Below, piece by piece: positions 9,139 through 18,887 of a DNA stretch of 64,000 bases (positions within the stretch are counted from its first letter, which is position 1; each line of letters starts with the position of its first letter). Source of the DNA: Halopseudomonas formosensis (lineage in GTDB: Bacteria > Pseudomonadota > Gammaproteobacteria > Pseudomonadales > Pseudomonadaceae). Under the pieces are notes generated by a model. It saw nothing but the letters and a program-made list of their open reading frames with translations. It ran no database searches and was not told the DNA's origin. The position numbers were made by a program, and so were the translations under genes. The stretch spans positions 1 to 64,000 of the forward strand of contig NZ_FOYD01000008.1 of assembly GCF_900115905.1 (NCBI RefSeq), in the 5' to 3' direction.

Positions 9139-12100
9139 ATGTCACACACCCCGGATCTGACTCCCGGTCTGATGATCATCCACGGCAATCGCCTGGAAAG
9201 CCTGCGTGAGCTGGTCGTCGACTGGCTGCGCGCCCACCCGCTGGGGCCGCTGGAGAACGAGGTGATGCTGGTGCAGAGCAACGGCATCGCCCAGTGGCTG
9301 CAGATGGCGCTGGCGGCGGATCCGGAGCAGGGTGGCTGCGGCATTGCCGCGGCTCTGGATGTGCAGCTGCCGGCGCGTTTTCTCTGGGATGCCTACCGCA
9401 ACGTGCTCGGTCGGGAAGCCGTGCCCGAGATGTCCCCGCTGGACAAGGAACCGCTGACCTGGCGTCTGATGCGGCTGCTGCCGGGCCTGCTGTCGCAGCC
9501 ATCATTTGCTCCGCTGCAGCGGTTCCTCGCCGATGATGCGGATTGTCGCAAGCGCTATCAGCTGGCCCAGCGTCTGGCGGATCTTTTCGACCAGTATCAG
9601 GTGTACCGGGCCGACTGGCTGAACGACTGGGCTCAGGGGCAGGATCGCATAGGTCTGGCCAGGGAGGGCCTGCTGCCGCTGGAGGCGGAGTCCTGCTGGC
9701 AGCCTGCGCTCTGGCGGGCGGTGCTGGCGGATGTCGGTGCCGAGCGCCTGAGTGACAGCCGCGCCGGTATCCATCCGCGATTTGTCGAGCAGATGCTCGG
9801 CGCTGATCAACGTCCGGCGGGATTGCCCCGGCGGGTAGTGGTCTTCGGTATCTCCTCCCTGCCGGCCCAGACACTGGAGGCGCTGGCCGTCATGGGGCGT
9901 TTCAGTCAGGTACTGCTGGCGGTGCTCAACCCCTGCCAGTACCACTGGGGCGATATCGTTGCCGACCAGGACCTGCTGCGGCATCAGTATCGCCGCCAGC
10001 AGCGGCGCCCGGGGGTGCCGCTCGAGCTGGATGAGGCCTTGTTGCATCAGCATGCCCATCCGCTGCTGGCGGCCTGGGGCAAGCAGGGGCGTGACTATAT
10101 CAACCTGCTTGACCAGCATGACGAGCGCGCCAGCTACGAAGCGCGGTTCGCGGCCATCAACGGCGGCCGGGTGGATCTGTTCGAGCCGCCCCCAGGTGAC
10201 AGCCTGCTGCAGCAGCTGCAGCAGGACATCCTCGAATTGCGTCCCCTGGCCGAGACCCGGGAACGCTGGCCGCCGGTGTCGGCGGATGATGGCTCACTGC
10301 GTTTCCAGGTGGCCCACAGCGCCCAGCGGGAGGTGGAGATTCTGCACAACCAGCTGCTGGACGCCTTCGCCCGGGACCCGCAGCTGCGACCCAGGGATGT
10401 GATCGTCATGGTGCCGGACGTGAATACCTACGCGCCCCACGTGCAGGCGGTGTTCGGCCAGTACCCGACCGACGATCGCCGGCATATCCCCTTTACCCTC
10501 GCCGATCAGGGCCAGCGTGGTCGCGAGCCCGTGCTGATCGCCCTGGAGCACCTGCTGCGGCTGCCGGACAGCCGCCTCAGCGTGAGCGAGGTGCTGGACC
10601 TGCTGGATGTGCCGGCCGTGCGGCATCGACTGCAGCTCACCGAAGCCGACCTGCCGGTGCTGCAGCGCTGGATTCGTGGGGCCGGCGTGCGCTGGGGCCT
10701 GGACCAGCAGCGGCGGGCCGCCCGGGGGTTGCCGGCCGGGCTGGAAGCCAACAGCTGGCGCTTCGGCTTGCGGCGCATGCTGCTGGGCTATGTCAGCGGG
10801 GATGCTCCCGCCTGGCAGGGCGTGGAGCCCTATGACGAGGTCGGTGGGCTGGACGCGGCACTGGTCGGCCCGCTGGCGCAGCTGCTCGAGCGGCTGGATC
10901 GGCATGAACAGGTGCTGGGCGAGTCCCTGTCGCCGGCTCTGTGGGCCGAGCGCCTGCTGCGCCTGCTCGAGGACTTCTTCCTGGCCGAGAGCGAGCGGGA
11001 CCAGTTGCTGCTGGCGCAGCTGCAGGAAGCGCTGGAGCACTGGCTCGAGCTCTGTGACTCGGTCGGGCTGGATGAGCCGCTGCCGCTGAACGTGGTGGCC
11101 GAAGCCTGGCTCTCGGCGGTCGGGCAGCCCTCGCTGAGTCAGCGCTTTCTGGCGGGGGCGGTCAACATCTGCACGCTGATGCCGATGCGCGCCATTCCCT
11201 TCCGCCATGTCTATCTGCTGGGCATGAATGACAGCGATTACCCGCGCGCCCAGCCGCCGCTGGATTTCGATCTGATGGCCCGCGACTATCGCCCCGGTGA
11301 CCGCTCCCGGCGCGAGGATGACCGCTATCTGCTGCTGGAAGCACTGCTGTCGGCACGGGATGTACTGAGCATCAGCTGGGTCGGTCGCAGCATCCGCGAC
11401 AACACCGAGCGTCCGCCCTCGGTGCTGGTCGGGCAGCTGCGCGATCATCTGGCGGCCGGCTGGCAGCTGGACGGCGGCGGCGACCTGCTGGCCGCGCTGA
11501 CTACCGAACACCCCCTGCAACCCTTCAGTCGGCGCTACTTCGAGGGGCGCAGTGATCTGTTCAGCTATGCGGGTGAGTGGCGCCTGCTGCATCGGGCCGA
11601 GGCGGGTGAAGAGCAGGCGGATGTGCCGCTGGAGGAGTTGCTGCCGGACGCGCCCCTGGATGCCAGCCTGCTGCAGCGGTTTCTGCGCAATCCGGTGGAG
11701 CAGTTCTTCGCCTGGCGGTTGAAGGCCTTCCTGCGTGAGGAGCAAGACAGCATAGAGGACGACGAGCCCTTCGCCCTGGATGGGCTGGAAAGGTATCAGC
11801 TCAGCCAGTGGCTGCTCCAACAGGCTCTGGTTGACGGAGGGGCGACCTGGGAGCAGCAGCTGTCGCAGGCTGCCGCCCGCCTGCAGGCGCGGGGGCAACT
11901 GCCGCTGGCCGGCTTCGGCAGCCTGGCGCAGCAGGAGATTATCGGCCCGCTGCGCAAGCAGCTGGAGCGCTACAGCCTGCAGCGGCAGCAATGGGATCAG
12001 CCGCTGGAGCAGCCCCTGACACTGGCCTGTTCGGACGCTGTCATCCAGCTGACCGGTGCGCTGGGCCAGGTGCGCAGCTCATCCAGCCGTGACGGCCTGA

Positions 12101-12603
12101 CCCGCCTGGTATTGACGCCCGGCAAGCTGCTGGATGCAAAGGGCAAGCTGCGCTGGTCGCGATTGATGGCTGACTGGTGCCTGCATGTGCTGGCGGCGGC
12201 CAGCGGTCATACGGTGCGCAGCTGTCTGGTGGGCGCCAATGGCACCGTCGAGATGGCACCGCTGGACCCGCAGCGGGCCGAAGAAATTGTCGTCGCCTGG
12301 CTGTCGGCCTGGCGCGAGGGTATGCGCCGGCCTCTGCCGGTTGCTCTGGAGACGGCATTCGCCTACCTCTGCGCCAGGGAAGATCAGGCCGAGCAGCGGG
12401 CCCGGGAGTGCTATCAGGGCTCGGGCTATTCCGTGGCCGAGGTGCAACGCAGCCCGGCGCTGCAGCGCACCCATGCCGACTTTGCCAGCCTCTGGGCAAC
12501 CGGGGAGTTCGAGCACTGGGCGCGGCAGCTGTATCAACCGCTGGTTCAGGCCGGCCAGGACCGACTGCTTGAGTACAGCATGAGCGTGGAGGAGTCGGCA
12601 TGA
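9139..12603 (+). CDS. recC: Exodeoxyribonuclease V subunit gamma, RecC
   Basis: A 1154-residue subunit of the RecBCD helicase-nuclease that repairs double-strand breaks and degrades linear foreign DNA. RecC is an inactivated helicase/nuclease that holds the unwound strands and reads the Chi sequence. The opening pattern (IHGNRLESL...VQSNGIAQWLQ) is characteristic, as is the C-terminal dead-nuclease region. Length fits the family (E. coli 1122). Its stop overlaps the recB start by 4 bases (ATGA), indicating coupled translation. The recC-recB-recD order without ptrA is the pseudomonad arrangement. Confidence 0.96.
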   Translation: MSHTPDLTPGLMIIHGNRLESLRELVVDWLRAHPLGPLENEVMLVQSNGIAQWLQMALAADPEQGGCGIAAALDVQLPARFLWDAYRNVLGREAVPEMSPLDKEPLTWRLMRLLPGLLSQPSFAPLQRFLADDADCRKRYQLAQRLADLFDQYQVYRADWLNDWAQGQDRIGLAREGLLPLEAESCWQPALWRAVLADVGAERLSDSRAGIHPRFVEQMLGADQRPAGLPRRVVVFGISSLPAQTLEALAVMGRFSQVLLAVLNPCQYHWGDIVADQDLLRHQYRRQQRRPGVPLELDEALLHQHAHPLLAAWGKQGRDYINLLDQHDERASYEARFAAINGGRVDLFEPPPGDSLLQQLQQDILELRPLAETRERWPPVSADDGSLRFQVAHSAQREVEILHNQLLDAFARDPQLRPRDVIVMVPDVNTYAPHVQAVFGQYPTDDRRHIPFTLADQGQRGREPVLIALEHLLRLPDSRLSVSEVLDLLDVPAVRHRLQLTEADLPVLQRWIRGAGVRWGLDQQRRAARGLPAGLEANSWRFGLRRMLLGYVSGDAPAWQGVEPYDEVGGLDAALVGPLAQLLERLDRHEQVLGESLSPALWAERLLRLLEDFFLAESERDQLLLAQLQEALEHWLELCDSVGLDEPLPLNVVAEAWLSAVGQPSLSQRFLAGAVNICTLMPMRAIPFRHVYLLGMNDSDYPRAQPPLDFDLMARDYRPGDRSRREDDRYLLLEALLSARDVLSISWVGRSIRDNTERPPSVLVGQLRDHLAAGWQLDGGGDLLAALTTEHPLQPFSRRYFEGRSDLFSYAGEWRLLHRAEAGEEQADVPLEELLPDAPLDASLLQRFLRNPVEQFFAWRLKAFLREEQDSIEDDEPFALDGLERYQLSQWLLQQALVDGGATWEQQLSQAAARLQARGQLPLAGFGSLAQQEIIGPLRKQLERYSLQRQQWDQPLEQPLTLACSDAVIQLTGALGQVRSSSSRDGLTRLVLTPGKLLDAKGKLRWSRLMADWCLHVLAAASGHTVRSCLVGANGTVEMAPLDPQRAEEIVVAWLSAWREGMRRPLPVALETAFAYLCAREDQAEQRARECYQGSGYSVAEVQRSPALQRTHADFASLWATGEFEHWARQLYQPLVQAGQDRLLEYSMSVEESA

Positions 12604-15600
12604 GCATGGAGCGACCACTGGCCCTGCGCTGTCCGCTGCGTGGCAGTCGCCTGATCGAAGCCAGCGCCGGCACCGGCAAGACCTTCACCATTTCCGCCCT
12701 CTATCTGCGCCTGGTCATCGGCCACGGTGGTGTGGACGGCTTCGTGCGGCCGCTGCTGCCCCCGGAAATTCTGGTAGTGACCTTCACCGACGCGGCTACC
12801 CAGGAGCTGCGTGACCGCATCCGCGCCCGTCTGGTCCAGGCGGCCAAGGCCTTCCGTGGCGAGCTGGAGGACCCAGACCCGATACTCTCGGGCCTGCTGC
12901 AGGACATGGATCCCGAGCAGCACGCCGCCTGCGCGCATCGACTGGAAATAGCCGGGCAATGGATGGATCAGGCGGCTGTCTCCACCATTCACAGCTGGTG
13001 CCAGCGCATGCTGCGCGAGCACGCCTTCGACAGCGGCAGCCTGTTCGAGCAGACGCTGGAGACTGATCAGAGCGAACTGCTGGCCGAGGTCGTGCGCGAT
13101 TACTGGCGTACCCACTGCTACCCGTTGCAGGGCAGCGCGCTGGACTGGATCAACAGCCACTGGGGCCATCCGGACGAGCTGGCGCGGCGGGTGAGGGTAT
13201 GGCTGGATACGGCGGGCAGTCCGGTCGAGCAGGACCTGCAGGCGCTGCTGGCCAGCCGTCTCGAACAGGCGCAGGAGCAGCTGGCGCAGATCCGCGAGCC
13301 CTGGGCCGATTGGCTGGACGAGCTGCAGACCTTTCTGGCCCAGGCCTGCGAGGCCGGCAGCTTCAATGGCAACAAGCTCAAGCCGACCATCTACGAGCCC
13401 CGTATCCAGCAGCTGCGGGCCTGGTGCGAAGGCCGTGGCACTCTGGATTTCAAGAAGGGCGAGCAGTTCAAGCGCTTTACCCACGAAGGGCTGCAGGATG
13501 CCTGCCGCAAGGGCGTCCAGCTGGAGCTGCCGGCGGGCGTCTGTGCTGCTCTGGACGCCATGGCTACCCTCGAACAGCGGCTGGCGCAGCTGCCGGATCC
13601 CGCGCAGGATGCGCTGGAGCATGCCGCCTGGTGGATCGGCCGCCGGCTGGAGCAGGAAAAACAGCGGCGTGCGCAGATGGGCTTCGACGACATGCTCAGC
13701 CGGCTGGATACCGCATTGCAGGGTGCCAACGGGCCGCGTCTGGCCGAGGTGATCCGTCAGCAGTTTCCGGTGGCCATGATCGACGAGTTCCAGGATACCG
13801 ATCCGCTGCAGTACCGTATCTTCGACAGCATCTATCGGGTAGGACTCAACGATCCGGACAGCGCCCTGCTGCTGATCGGTGATCCCAAGCAGGCCATCTA
13901 TTCCTTCCGCGGGGCCGACATCCATACCTATCTGCGCGCCCGCGATGCCACCCATGACCGGCACGAGAACCTGGATACCAACTTCCGCTCCAGCCAGCAG
14001 ATGGTCAGCGCGGTGAACGGGGTGTTCAGACTGGCCGAGGAGCAATGGTCCGAGGGCGCCTTCCGTTTCCGCGACGGGCACGGCAATCCGCTGCCCTTTC
14101 TGCCGGTCCATGCCCGGGGGCGCCGGGAGATCTGGACCTGCGAGGGCCGTCCCGGCGCGGCCCTGACCGTGTGGCACCGCTCCGGTGAGCGGATATCGTC
14201 CGAAGATTACCGTCAGGACATGGCCCAGCGCTGCGCCAGTGTCATGGTCGCGCTGCTGCGCGGCGGCCAGGCCGGGCATACCGGCTTCATGGATGCGGAA
14301 CAGCGGCTGGTGCCGGTACGTCCGGCGGACATGGCCGTGCTGGTGCGCACCGGCCGCGAGGCACAGATCATCCGCCAGGCTCTGGCGGAACGGGGGGTAC
14401 GCAGCGTCTACCTGTCGGACAAGGACTCGGTACTGGCCACCCAGGAGGCGGCGGATGTGCTGCGCTGGCTGCGTGCCTGCGCCGAGCCGGGCAATGACCG
14501 ACTGCTGCGCGCCGCCCTGGCCAGCGCAACCCTGGCGCTGAGCTGGACCGAGCTGGAACAGCTGAACCAGGACGAACGCCGCTGGGAGCGCTGGGTGGAG
14601 CAGTTCCGCGAGTATCGCCAGTGCTGGATGCGCCAGGGCGTACTGCCCATGCTGCACCGGCTGCTGCACGAGTTCCGCCTGCCGGCCAGGCTGGTGCAGC
14701 GCGGTGATGGGGAAAGGCGGTTGACCAACCTGCTGCATCTGGCCGAGCTGCTGCAGCAGGCTGCCCGCGAGCTGGACGGCGAGCAGGCGCTGATCCGCTA
14801 CCTGAGCGAGGCCATCCAGCGGGCGCTGGATGGCGCCGGGGGCGATGAACAGATACTGCGCCTGGAAAGCGACGCGGATCTGGTCAAGGTGGTGACCATT
14901 CACAAGTCCAAGGGCCTGGAATACCCGCTGGTATTCCTGCCCTTCATCGCCGGCAGCCGACCCGTGCGTGCCGGTGAACCGGTGCGCCTGCAGCAGGGCG
15001 GGCGGCCCCGCTGGGTGCTGGAGCCTGACAGCGAGCAACTGCAGCAGGCGGACCGGGAACGCATGGGCGAGGATCTGCGACTGCTCTATGTGGCCCTGAC
15101 CCGAGCCCAGCATGCCTGCTGGCTGGGGCTGGCCGATCTGCGCCGGGGCCAGGCCAGGGATTCGGTGCTGCATGAAAGTGCCATCGCCTGGTTGCTCGGC
15201 GGAGGCGAGCAACTGCAGGAGCCGGAAGGCCTGGCGCGCTGGCTGGCCGCCTGGCAGCAGATTGACGGCATCAATGTGGTAGCCGCCCCCGAGCCGGATG
15301 ATCAGCACTATCAGCCCGTGCAGGCCGAACAGGTTGAGCTGCATGAGCGTACACCGGCCCACGCTCCCTTCGAGCACTGGTGGATCAGCTCCTACAGCGC
15401 CTTGGCCATAGGTGGAGAAACCCCGGACTCGCCCCTGTCCGCGCAGATGGGCGACGACGAGCGCCGGGCGCAGTTTTTGCCGCTGCGGGCGGGGGAGACG
15501 CCGAGCATTCACCGCTTCCCCCGGGGCCCGCAGCCGGGCACCTTCCTCCACGGGCTGCTCGAGCTGGCGGGGGCCGAGGGCTTCGAGCGCTTCGCCGATC

Positions 15601-16247
15601 CCCAGCTGTGCCGGGAGCGGCTGCGACCACGTTGCCAGAGGCGCGGCTGGGGTGACTGGAGCGAGTGTCTGGCGGATTGGCTGAGTGCACTGATTGCCCG
15701 TCCCGGACTGGTGCCCGGCACCGCGCTGGCGCTGGCTGATCTGCGGCCGGGGCAATATCAGGTGGAGATGGAATTTCTGTTCAGTGCCCGGCGGGTGAAG
15801 GTGCAGCAGGTGGATGAGCTGGTGTGCAGTGCGACCCTGGCAGGACAACCCCGGGCCGCGCTGGTCGCGGATCGGCTCAACGGCCTGTTCAAGGGCTTCA
15901 TCGATCTGGTGTTCGAGCACGAAGGGCGCTATTACGTGGTCGACTACAAATCCAACTGGCTGGGGGCCGACGCGACGGCCTATACCCAGGACGCCATGAC
16001 CGCCGCGGTGCTCGAACACCGCTATGACCTGCAGTACGTGTTCTACCTGCTGGCGCTGCACCGCCAGTTGCGCGCCAGACTGCCGGACTACGACTATGAC
16101 CGCCATGTCGGCGGCGCGCTCTACTGGTTCATCCGCGGCAGCGGCGGGCAAGGCACCGGGCTGTGGCACGATCGTCCACCCAGGGCGCTGATCGAGGCGC
16201 TGGACCGGCTGTTCACCGGCCAGGCGCAGGTGGAGGTGCAATCATGA
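12600..16247 (+). CDS. recB: Exodeoxyribonuclease V subunit beta, RecB
   Basis: A 1215-residue UvrD-like 3'-5' helicase with a C-terminal nuclease domain. It has Walker A ASAGTGKT at 21-28, helicase motif DEFQDTD near residue 395, and GDPKQAIYSFRGAD. The nuclease core is GFIDLVF followed by VVDYKSNW near residues 1100-1120, containing the catalytic Asp and Lys that cleave DNA. All catalytic motifs look intact, so RecB should be functional. Start and stop overlap recC and recD by 4 bases each. Confidence 0.97.
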   Translation: MSMERPLALRCPLRGSRLIEASAGTGKTFTISALYLRLVIGHGGVDGFVRPLLPPEILVVTFTDAATQELRDRIRARLVQAAKAFRGELEDPDPILSGLLQDMDPEQHAACAHRLEIAGQWMDQAAVSTIHSWCQRMLREHAFDSGSLFEQTLETDQSELLAEVVRDYWRTHCYPLQGSALDWINSHWGHPDELARRVRVWLDTAGSPVEQDLQALLASRLEQAQEQLAQIREPWADWLDELQTFLAQACEAGSFNGNKLKPTIYEPRIQQLRAWCEGRGTLDFKKGEQFKRFTHEGLQDACRKGVQLELPAGVCAALDAMATLEQRLAQLPDPAQDALEHAAWWIGRRLEQEKQRRAQMGFDDMLSRLDTALQGANGPRLAEVIRQQFPVAMIDEFQDTDPLQYRIFDSIYRVGLNDPDSALLLIGDPKQAIYSFRGADIHTYLRARDATHDRHENLDTNFRSSQQMVSAVNGVFRLAEEQWSEGAFRFRDGHGNPLPFLPVHARGRREIWTCEGRPGAALTVWHRSGERISSEDYRQDMAQRCASVMVALLRGGQAGHTGFMDAEQRLVPVRPADMAVLVRTGREAQIIRQALAERGVRSVYLSDKDSVLATQEAADVLRWLRACAEPGNDRLLRAALASATLALSWTELEQLNQDERRWERWVEQFREYRQCWMRQGVLPMLHRLLHEFRLPARLVQRGDGERRLTNLLHLAELLQQAARELDGEQALIRYLSEAIQRALDGAGGDEQILRLESDADLVKVVTIHKSKGLEYPLVFLPFIAGSRPVRAGEPVRLQQGGRPRWVLEPDSEQLQQADRERMGEDLRLLYVALTRAQHACWLGLADLRRGQARDSVLHESAIAWLLGGGEQLQEPEGLARWLAAWQQIDGINVVAAPEPDDQHYQPVQAEQVELHERTPAHAPFEHWWISSYSALAIGGETPDSPLSAQMGDDERRAQFLPLRAGETPSIHRFPRGPQPGTFLHGLLELAGAEGFERFADPQLCRERLRPRCQRRGWGDWSECLADWLSALIARPGLVPGTALALADLRPGQYQVEMEFLFSARRVKVQQVDELVCSATLAGQPRAALVADRLNGLFKGFIDLVFEHEGRYYVVDYKSNWLGADATAYTQDAMTAAVLEHRYDLQYVFYLLALHRQLRARLPDYDYDRHVGGALYWFIRGSGGQGTGLWHDRPPRALIEALDRLFTGQAQVEVQS

Positions 16248-18313
16248 CGCGCAGTGATCTGCCGGCCGGGCAGCAACTGGATCTGCTCGATGCCGTGGCC
16301 GCCGAGCCGCCGCAGTTGACTCTGGATCAGCTGCTGCATCAGCTGCAGCAGTGGGTCGAGGTGGGCTGGCTGCGGGCGCTGGATCGAGCGCTGGTACTCT
16401 TTCTGCTGGACAGCCAGCCGGATACCCATCCGCTGGTGCTGCTGGCCGCAGCCCTGACCAGCCATCAGCTGGGCCATGGGCACGTCTGCCTGGACCTGGC
16501 CGCCACCCTGGACAGCCCCGACCTGAGCCTGTCACTGCCCCCGGAGGGCCAGCAGGCCGGGCGGGACGTCCTGCTGCCCTCGGACCTGCTGCAAGGCGTC
16601 GAGGCCGACCACTGGTGCCGACAGCTGGCCGCAAGCCCGCTGGTCGATGCGCAGGCCGCCGAGCAGGGCGAGCGGCCGCTGGTATTGCAGGGGCGGCGCC
16701 TGTACCTGCGTCGCTACTGGCGCTATGAACGCCAGGTGGCGAGCATTCTGCGTCAACGTCTGGCGACCAGACTGCCGCTGCCCCAGGGTCTGCCGGAACA
16801 GCTGCAGCGCCTGTTTGCCGACAGCACCCAGCAGCCGGACTGGCAGCGCCTGGCCTGTGCCCTGGCCGCCCGAGGTGCGTTCAGCATCATCACCGGTGGC
16901 CCGGGTACCGGCAAGACCACCACGGTAGTACGTCTGCTGGCGCTGCTGCAGGCGCCGGCGGTGGCTGCCGGGCAACCGCTGCGTATCCATCTGGCGGCTC
17001 CCACCGGCAAGGCGGCAGCGCGGCTGACCGAGTCCATCGGGCGGCAGGTCGGTGATCTGCAGGTGGACGAGGCAGTGCGTGCGCAGATCCCCCGCCAGGT
17101 CACCACGCTGCACCGGCTGCTCGGCAGCCTGCCGGATACCCGCCATTTCCGCCACCATGCGGGCAATCCCCTGTTGCTGGATGTGCTGGTGGTGGACGAG
17201 GCCTCGATGATCGACCTGGAGATGATGGCCTGTCTGCTTGACGCGCTGCCGCCCCGGGCGCGGTTGATACTGCTCGGGGACAAGGATCAGCTGGCCTCGG
17301 TGGAAGCCGGGGCCGTGCTCGGTGATCTGTGCCGTGATGCCGAAGCGGGCTGCTACAGCCCGAACACCCTCCAGTGGCTGGAGCAGGTCAGCGGCCAGTC
17401 GCTGGCCGGGGCCGGCCTGCAGGAAGGCGATGAGCAGCGCCAGCCTCTGGCCCAGCAGACGGTGATGCTGCGCTACTCCCACAGGTTCGGCGCCGGCAGC
17501 GGTATCGGCCGGCTGGCCCGGGCAGTAAACCGGCTGGACCCGCAGCAGGCCCGAGCGGTGCTGGCGGACTCCGGGTTTGCCGATGTGGGTTCGCGTCTGG
17601 TGCAGGGGCAGGGTGATGCTGGCTGGGCCGATCTGATACTGGGGGAAGGGCGTCAGCCCGGCTATACGGCCTATCTGCAGGAGCTGCGCCAGCGCCCGGC
17701 AGACTCCCTCGAGGCGACGGACCCTGAATGGGAGTGCTGGGCACAGCGGGTGCTGGCGGCTTTCGATCGGTTCCAGGTGCTCTGCGCGGTGCGCAAGGGT
17801 CCCTGGGGCGTGGAGCAGCTCAACCAACAGATCGCTGCCTTGCTGCACCGGCGCGGCTGGCTGCCCGAGCCGGTGGGCTGGTACGAGGGGCGCCCGGTGC
17901 TGGTCACCCGCAACGACTATTCCCTCGGCCTGATGAATGGGGACATCGGGATCGCCCTGAGGATCAGGGAGCCGGCGCTGCAGCCGGGGGAGCGCGAGCG
18001 CATGGTGCTGCGGGTGGCCTTTCCCCGTACCGATGGCTCCGGCGGAGTGCGCTTCGTGCTGCCCAGCCGTCTGACCGCCGTGGAGTCGGTATTCGCCATG
18101 ACGGTGCACAAGTCCCAGGGCTCGGAGTTCGCCCACGCGCTGCTGGTGCTGCCGGACAGCCGCAGCCCGCTGCTGACCAAGGAGCTGGTCTACACCGCCA
18201 TCACCCGGGCCAGCGGGCACTTCACACTGGTGGAAACCCGCAGCGGCATCTTCGAGGCGGCGGTGACCCAGCCAGTGCAGCGTATCAGTGGTCTGGCGCT
18301 GGAGTGGGGCTGA
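16244..18313 (+). CDS. recD: Exodeoxyribonuclease V subunit alpha, RecD
   Basis: A 689-residue 5'-3' superfamily 1B helicase subunit of RecBCD. Walker A GGPGTGKT is at 218-225, DEASMID lies near residue 320, and the C-terminal motif VHKSQGSEF is near 620. ATG 16244 overlaps the recB stop (ATGA) and is favoured over an ORF opening 81 bases earlier inside recB. It is longer than E. coli RecD (608), mostly through N-terminal and linker sequence. It is the last gene of the tightly coupled operon. Confidence 0.96.
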   Translation: MTRSDLPAGQQLDLLDAVAAEPPQLTLDQLLHQLQQWVEVGWLRALDRALVLFLLDSQPDTHPLVLLAAALTSHQLGHGHVCLDLAATLDSPDLSLSLPPEGQQAGRDVLLPSDLLQGVEADHWCRQLAASPLVDAQAAEQGERPLVLQGRRLYLRRYWRYERQVASILRQRLATRLPLPQGLPEQLQRLFADSTQQPDWQRLACALAARGAFSIITGGPGTGKTTTVVRLLALLQAPAVAAGQPLRIHLAAPTGKAAARLTESIGRQVGDLQVDEAVRAQIPRQVTTLHRLLGSLPDTRHFRHHAGNPLLLDVLVVDEASMIDLEMMACLLDALPPRARLILLGDKDQLASVEAGAVLGDLCRDAEAGCYSPNTLQWLEQVSGQSLAGAGLQEGDEQRQPLAQQTVMLRYSHRFGAGSGIGRLARAVNRLDPQQARAVLADSGFADVGSRLVQGQGDAGWADLILGEGRQPGYTAYLQELRQRPADSLEATDPEWECWAQRVLAAFDRFQVLCAVRKGPWGVEQLNQQIAALLHRRGWLPEPVGWYEGRPVLVTRNDYSLGLMNGDIGIALRIREPALQPGERERMVLRVAFPRTDGSGGVRFVLPSRLTAVESVFAMTVHKSQGSEFAHALLVLPDSRSPLLTKELVYTAITRASGHFTLVETRSGIFEAAVTQPVQRISGLALEWG

Positions 18314-18649
18314 CTTGCCGGCGACTTTTCATGATAGACTCGACGGGCTCCTGCAGGTCTGCCGGAGCCCGTGTGACCGGTGACGCCTCACCTCTGACGT
18401 CATCCCTGTGCCGATCCCCGCTGCCCCGATGTCACTGAACTCGGAGGCAGACAGAGGGTCAGTTATCAGGGTAGCCTGCCTGGCTGCCGCAAGTGGATCA
18501 CCGCTGTTCACGGTGCCCTGTTTTCTGAATACATCACTGCCTGCTCAAGCTTGATCGCCGCCTGCCACTGCCTGTGGCCTCCTGTGGCCATGATCGCGCC
18601 GCGCCTCCCTGTGCGCCGCAGGCACGTATCCATTCTTTGAAGGTTAAGC
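18314..18649 (+). other. Gap of 336 bp with a GC-rich hairpin; possible long leader of the next gene
   Basis: No convincing protein gene is visible. A 9-bp stem at 18343-18372 (arms ACGGGCTCC and GGAGCCCGT, 12-base loop) starts about 30 bases after recD and has no T-run, so it could be a weak terminator, a processed RNA or a leader structure. ATGATAGACT just upstream could be part of a promoter, which would give the following MvaT-like gene a leader of about 300 bases. Confidence 0.35.
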
Positions 18650-18847
18650 ATGACCAAGATCAATGCGTTCCGGGAAATCGAGCGCAAGCTGGCCGACAGC
18701 CTGGCGCAGCTTGAGGCGACCAAGAAAACCGAGCGTCAGCGCGAGACCCGGGAATTTGCCGACGAACTCAAGACCCTGATGAAGGAATACCGCATGTCCG
18801 CAGCGGATGTGCTGAATATTCTCAACGCTACTCCCGAAACACCCTGA
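18650..18847 (+). CDS. Short MvaT-like protein with only the oligomerisation domain
   Basis: A 65-residue, charged, helical protein. Its spacing of INxxRxxE, EFxxxLxxLM, Y and DVxxxL follows the N-terminal dimerisation/oligomerisation half of the pseudomonad H-NS-type silencer MvaT/MvaU. The C-terminal AT-hook-like DNA-binding half of MvaT (about 60 more residues with a GG-N-H type loop) is absent. The next gene, metE, ends only 31 bases downstream on the other strand, so there is no room for it and no frameshifted remainder. By analogy with truncated H-NS proteins it could dimerise with full-length MvaT and modulate silencing, but that is inference. The ribosome-binding site (AAGG) is weak. 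Confidence 0.6.
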   Translation: MTKINAFREIERKLADSLAQLEATKKTERQRETREFADELKTLMKEYRMSAADVLNILNATPETP

Positions 18848-18869
18848 GCCGCGCCCGCTGACAGGGGGG

Positions 18870-18887
18870 GCGCCGCATCAGCGGCGC
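18870..18887. terminator. Possible bidirectional hairpin between convergent genes
   Basis: Arms GCGCCGC and GCGGCGC enclose ATCA between the MvaT-like gene and metE, overlapping the metE stop codon. There is no T-run on either side, so termination activity is uncertain. Confidence 0.35.

Noticed and set aside
12546-16241. 1231-codon minus-strand ORF opposite recB
   Set aside because: Its length only reflects the codon bias of recB. The translation is rich in Q, G, L and R with no domain, while recB has all catalytic motifs.
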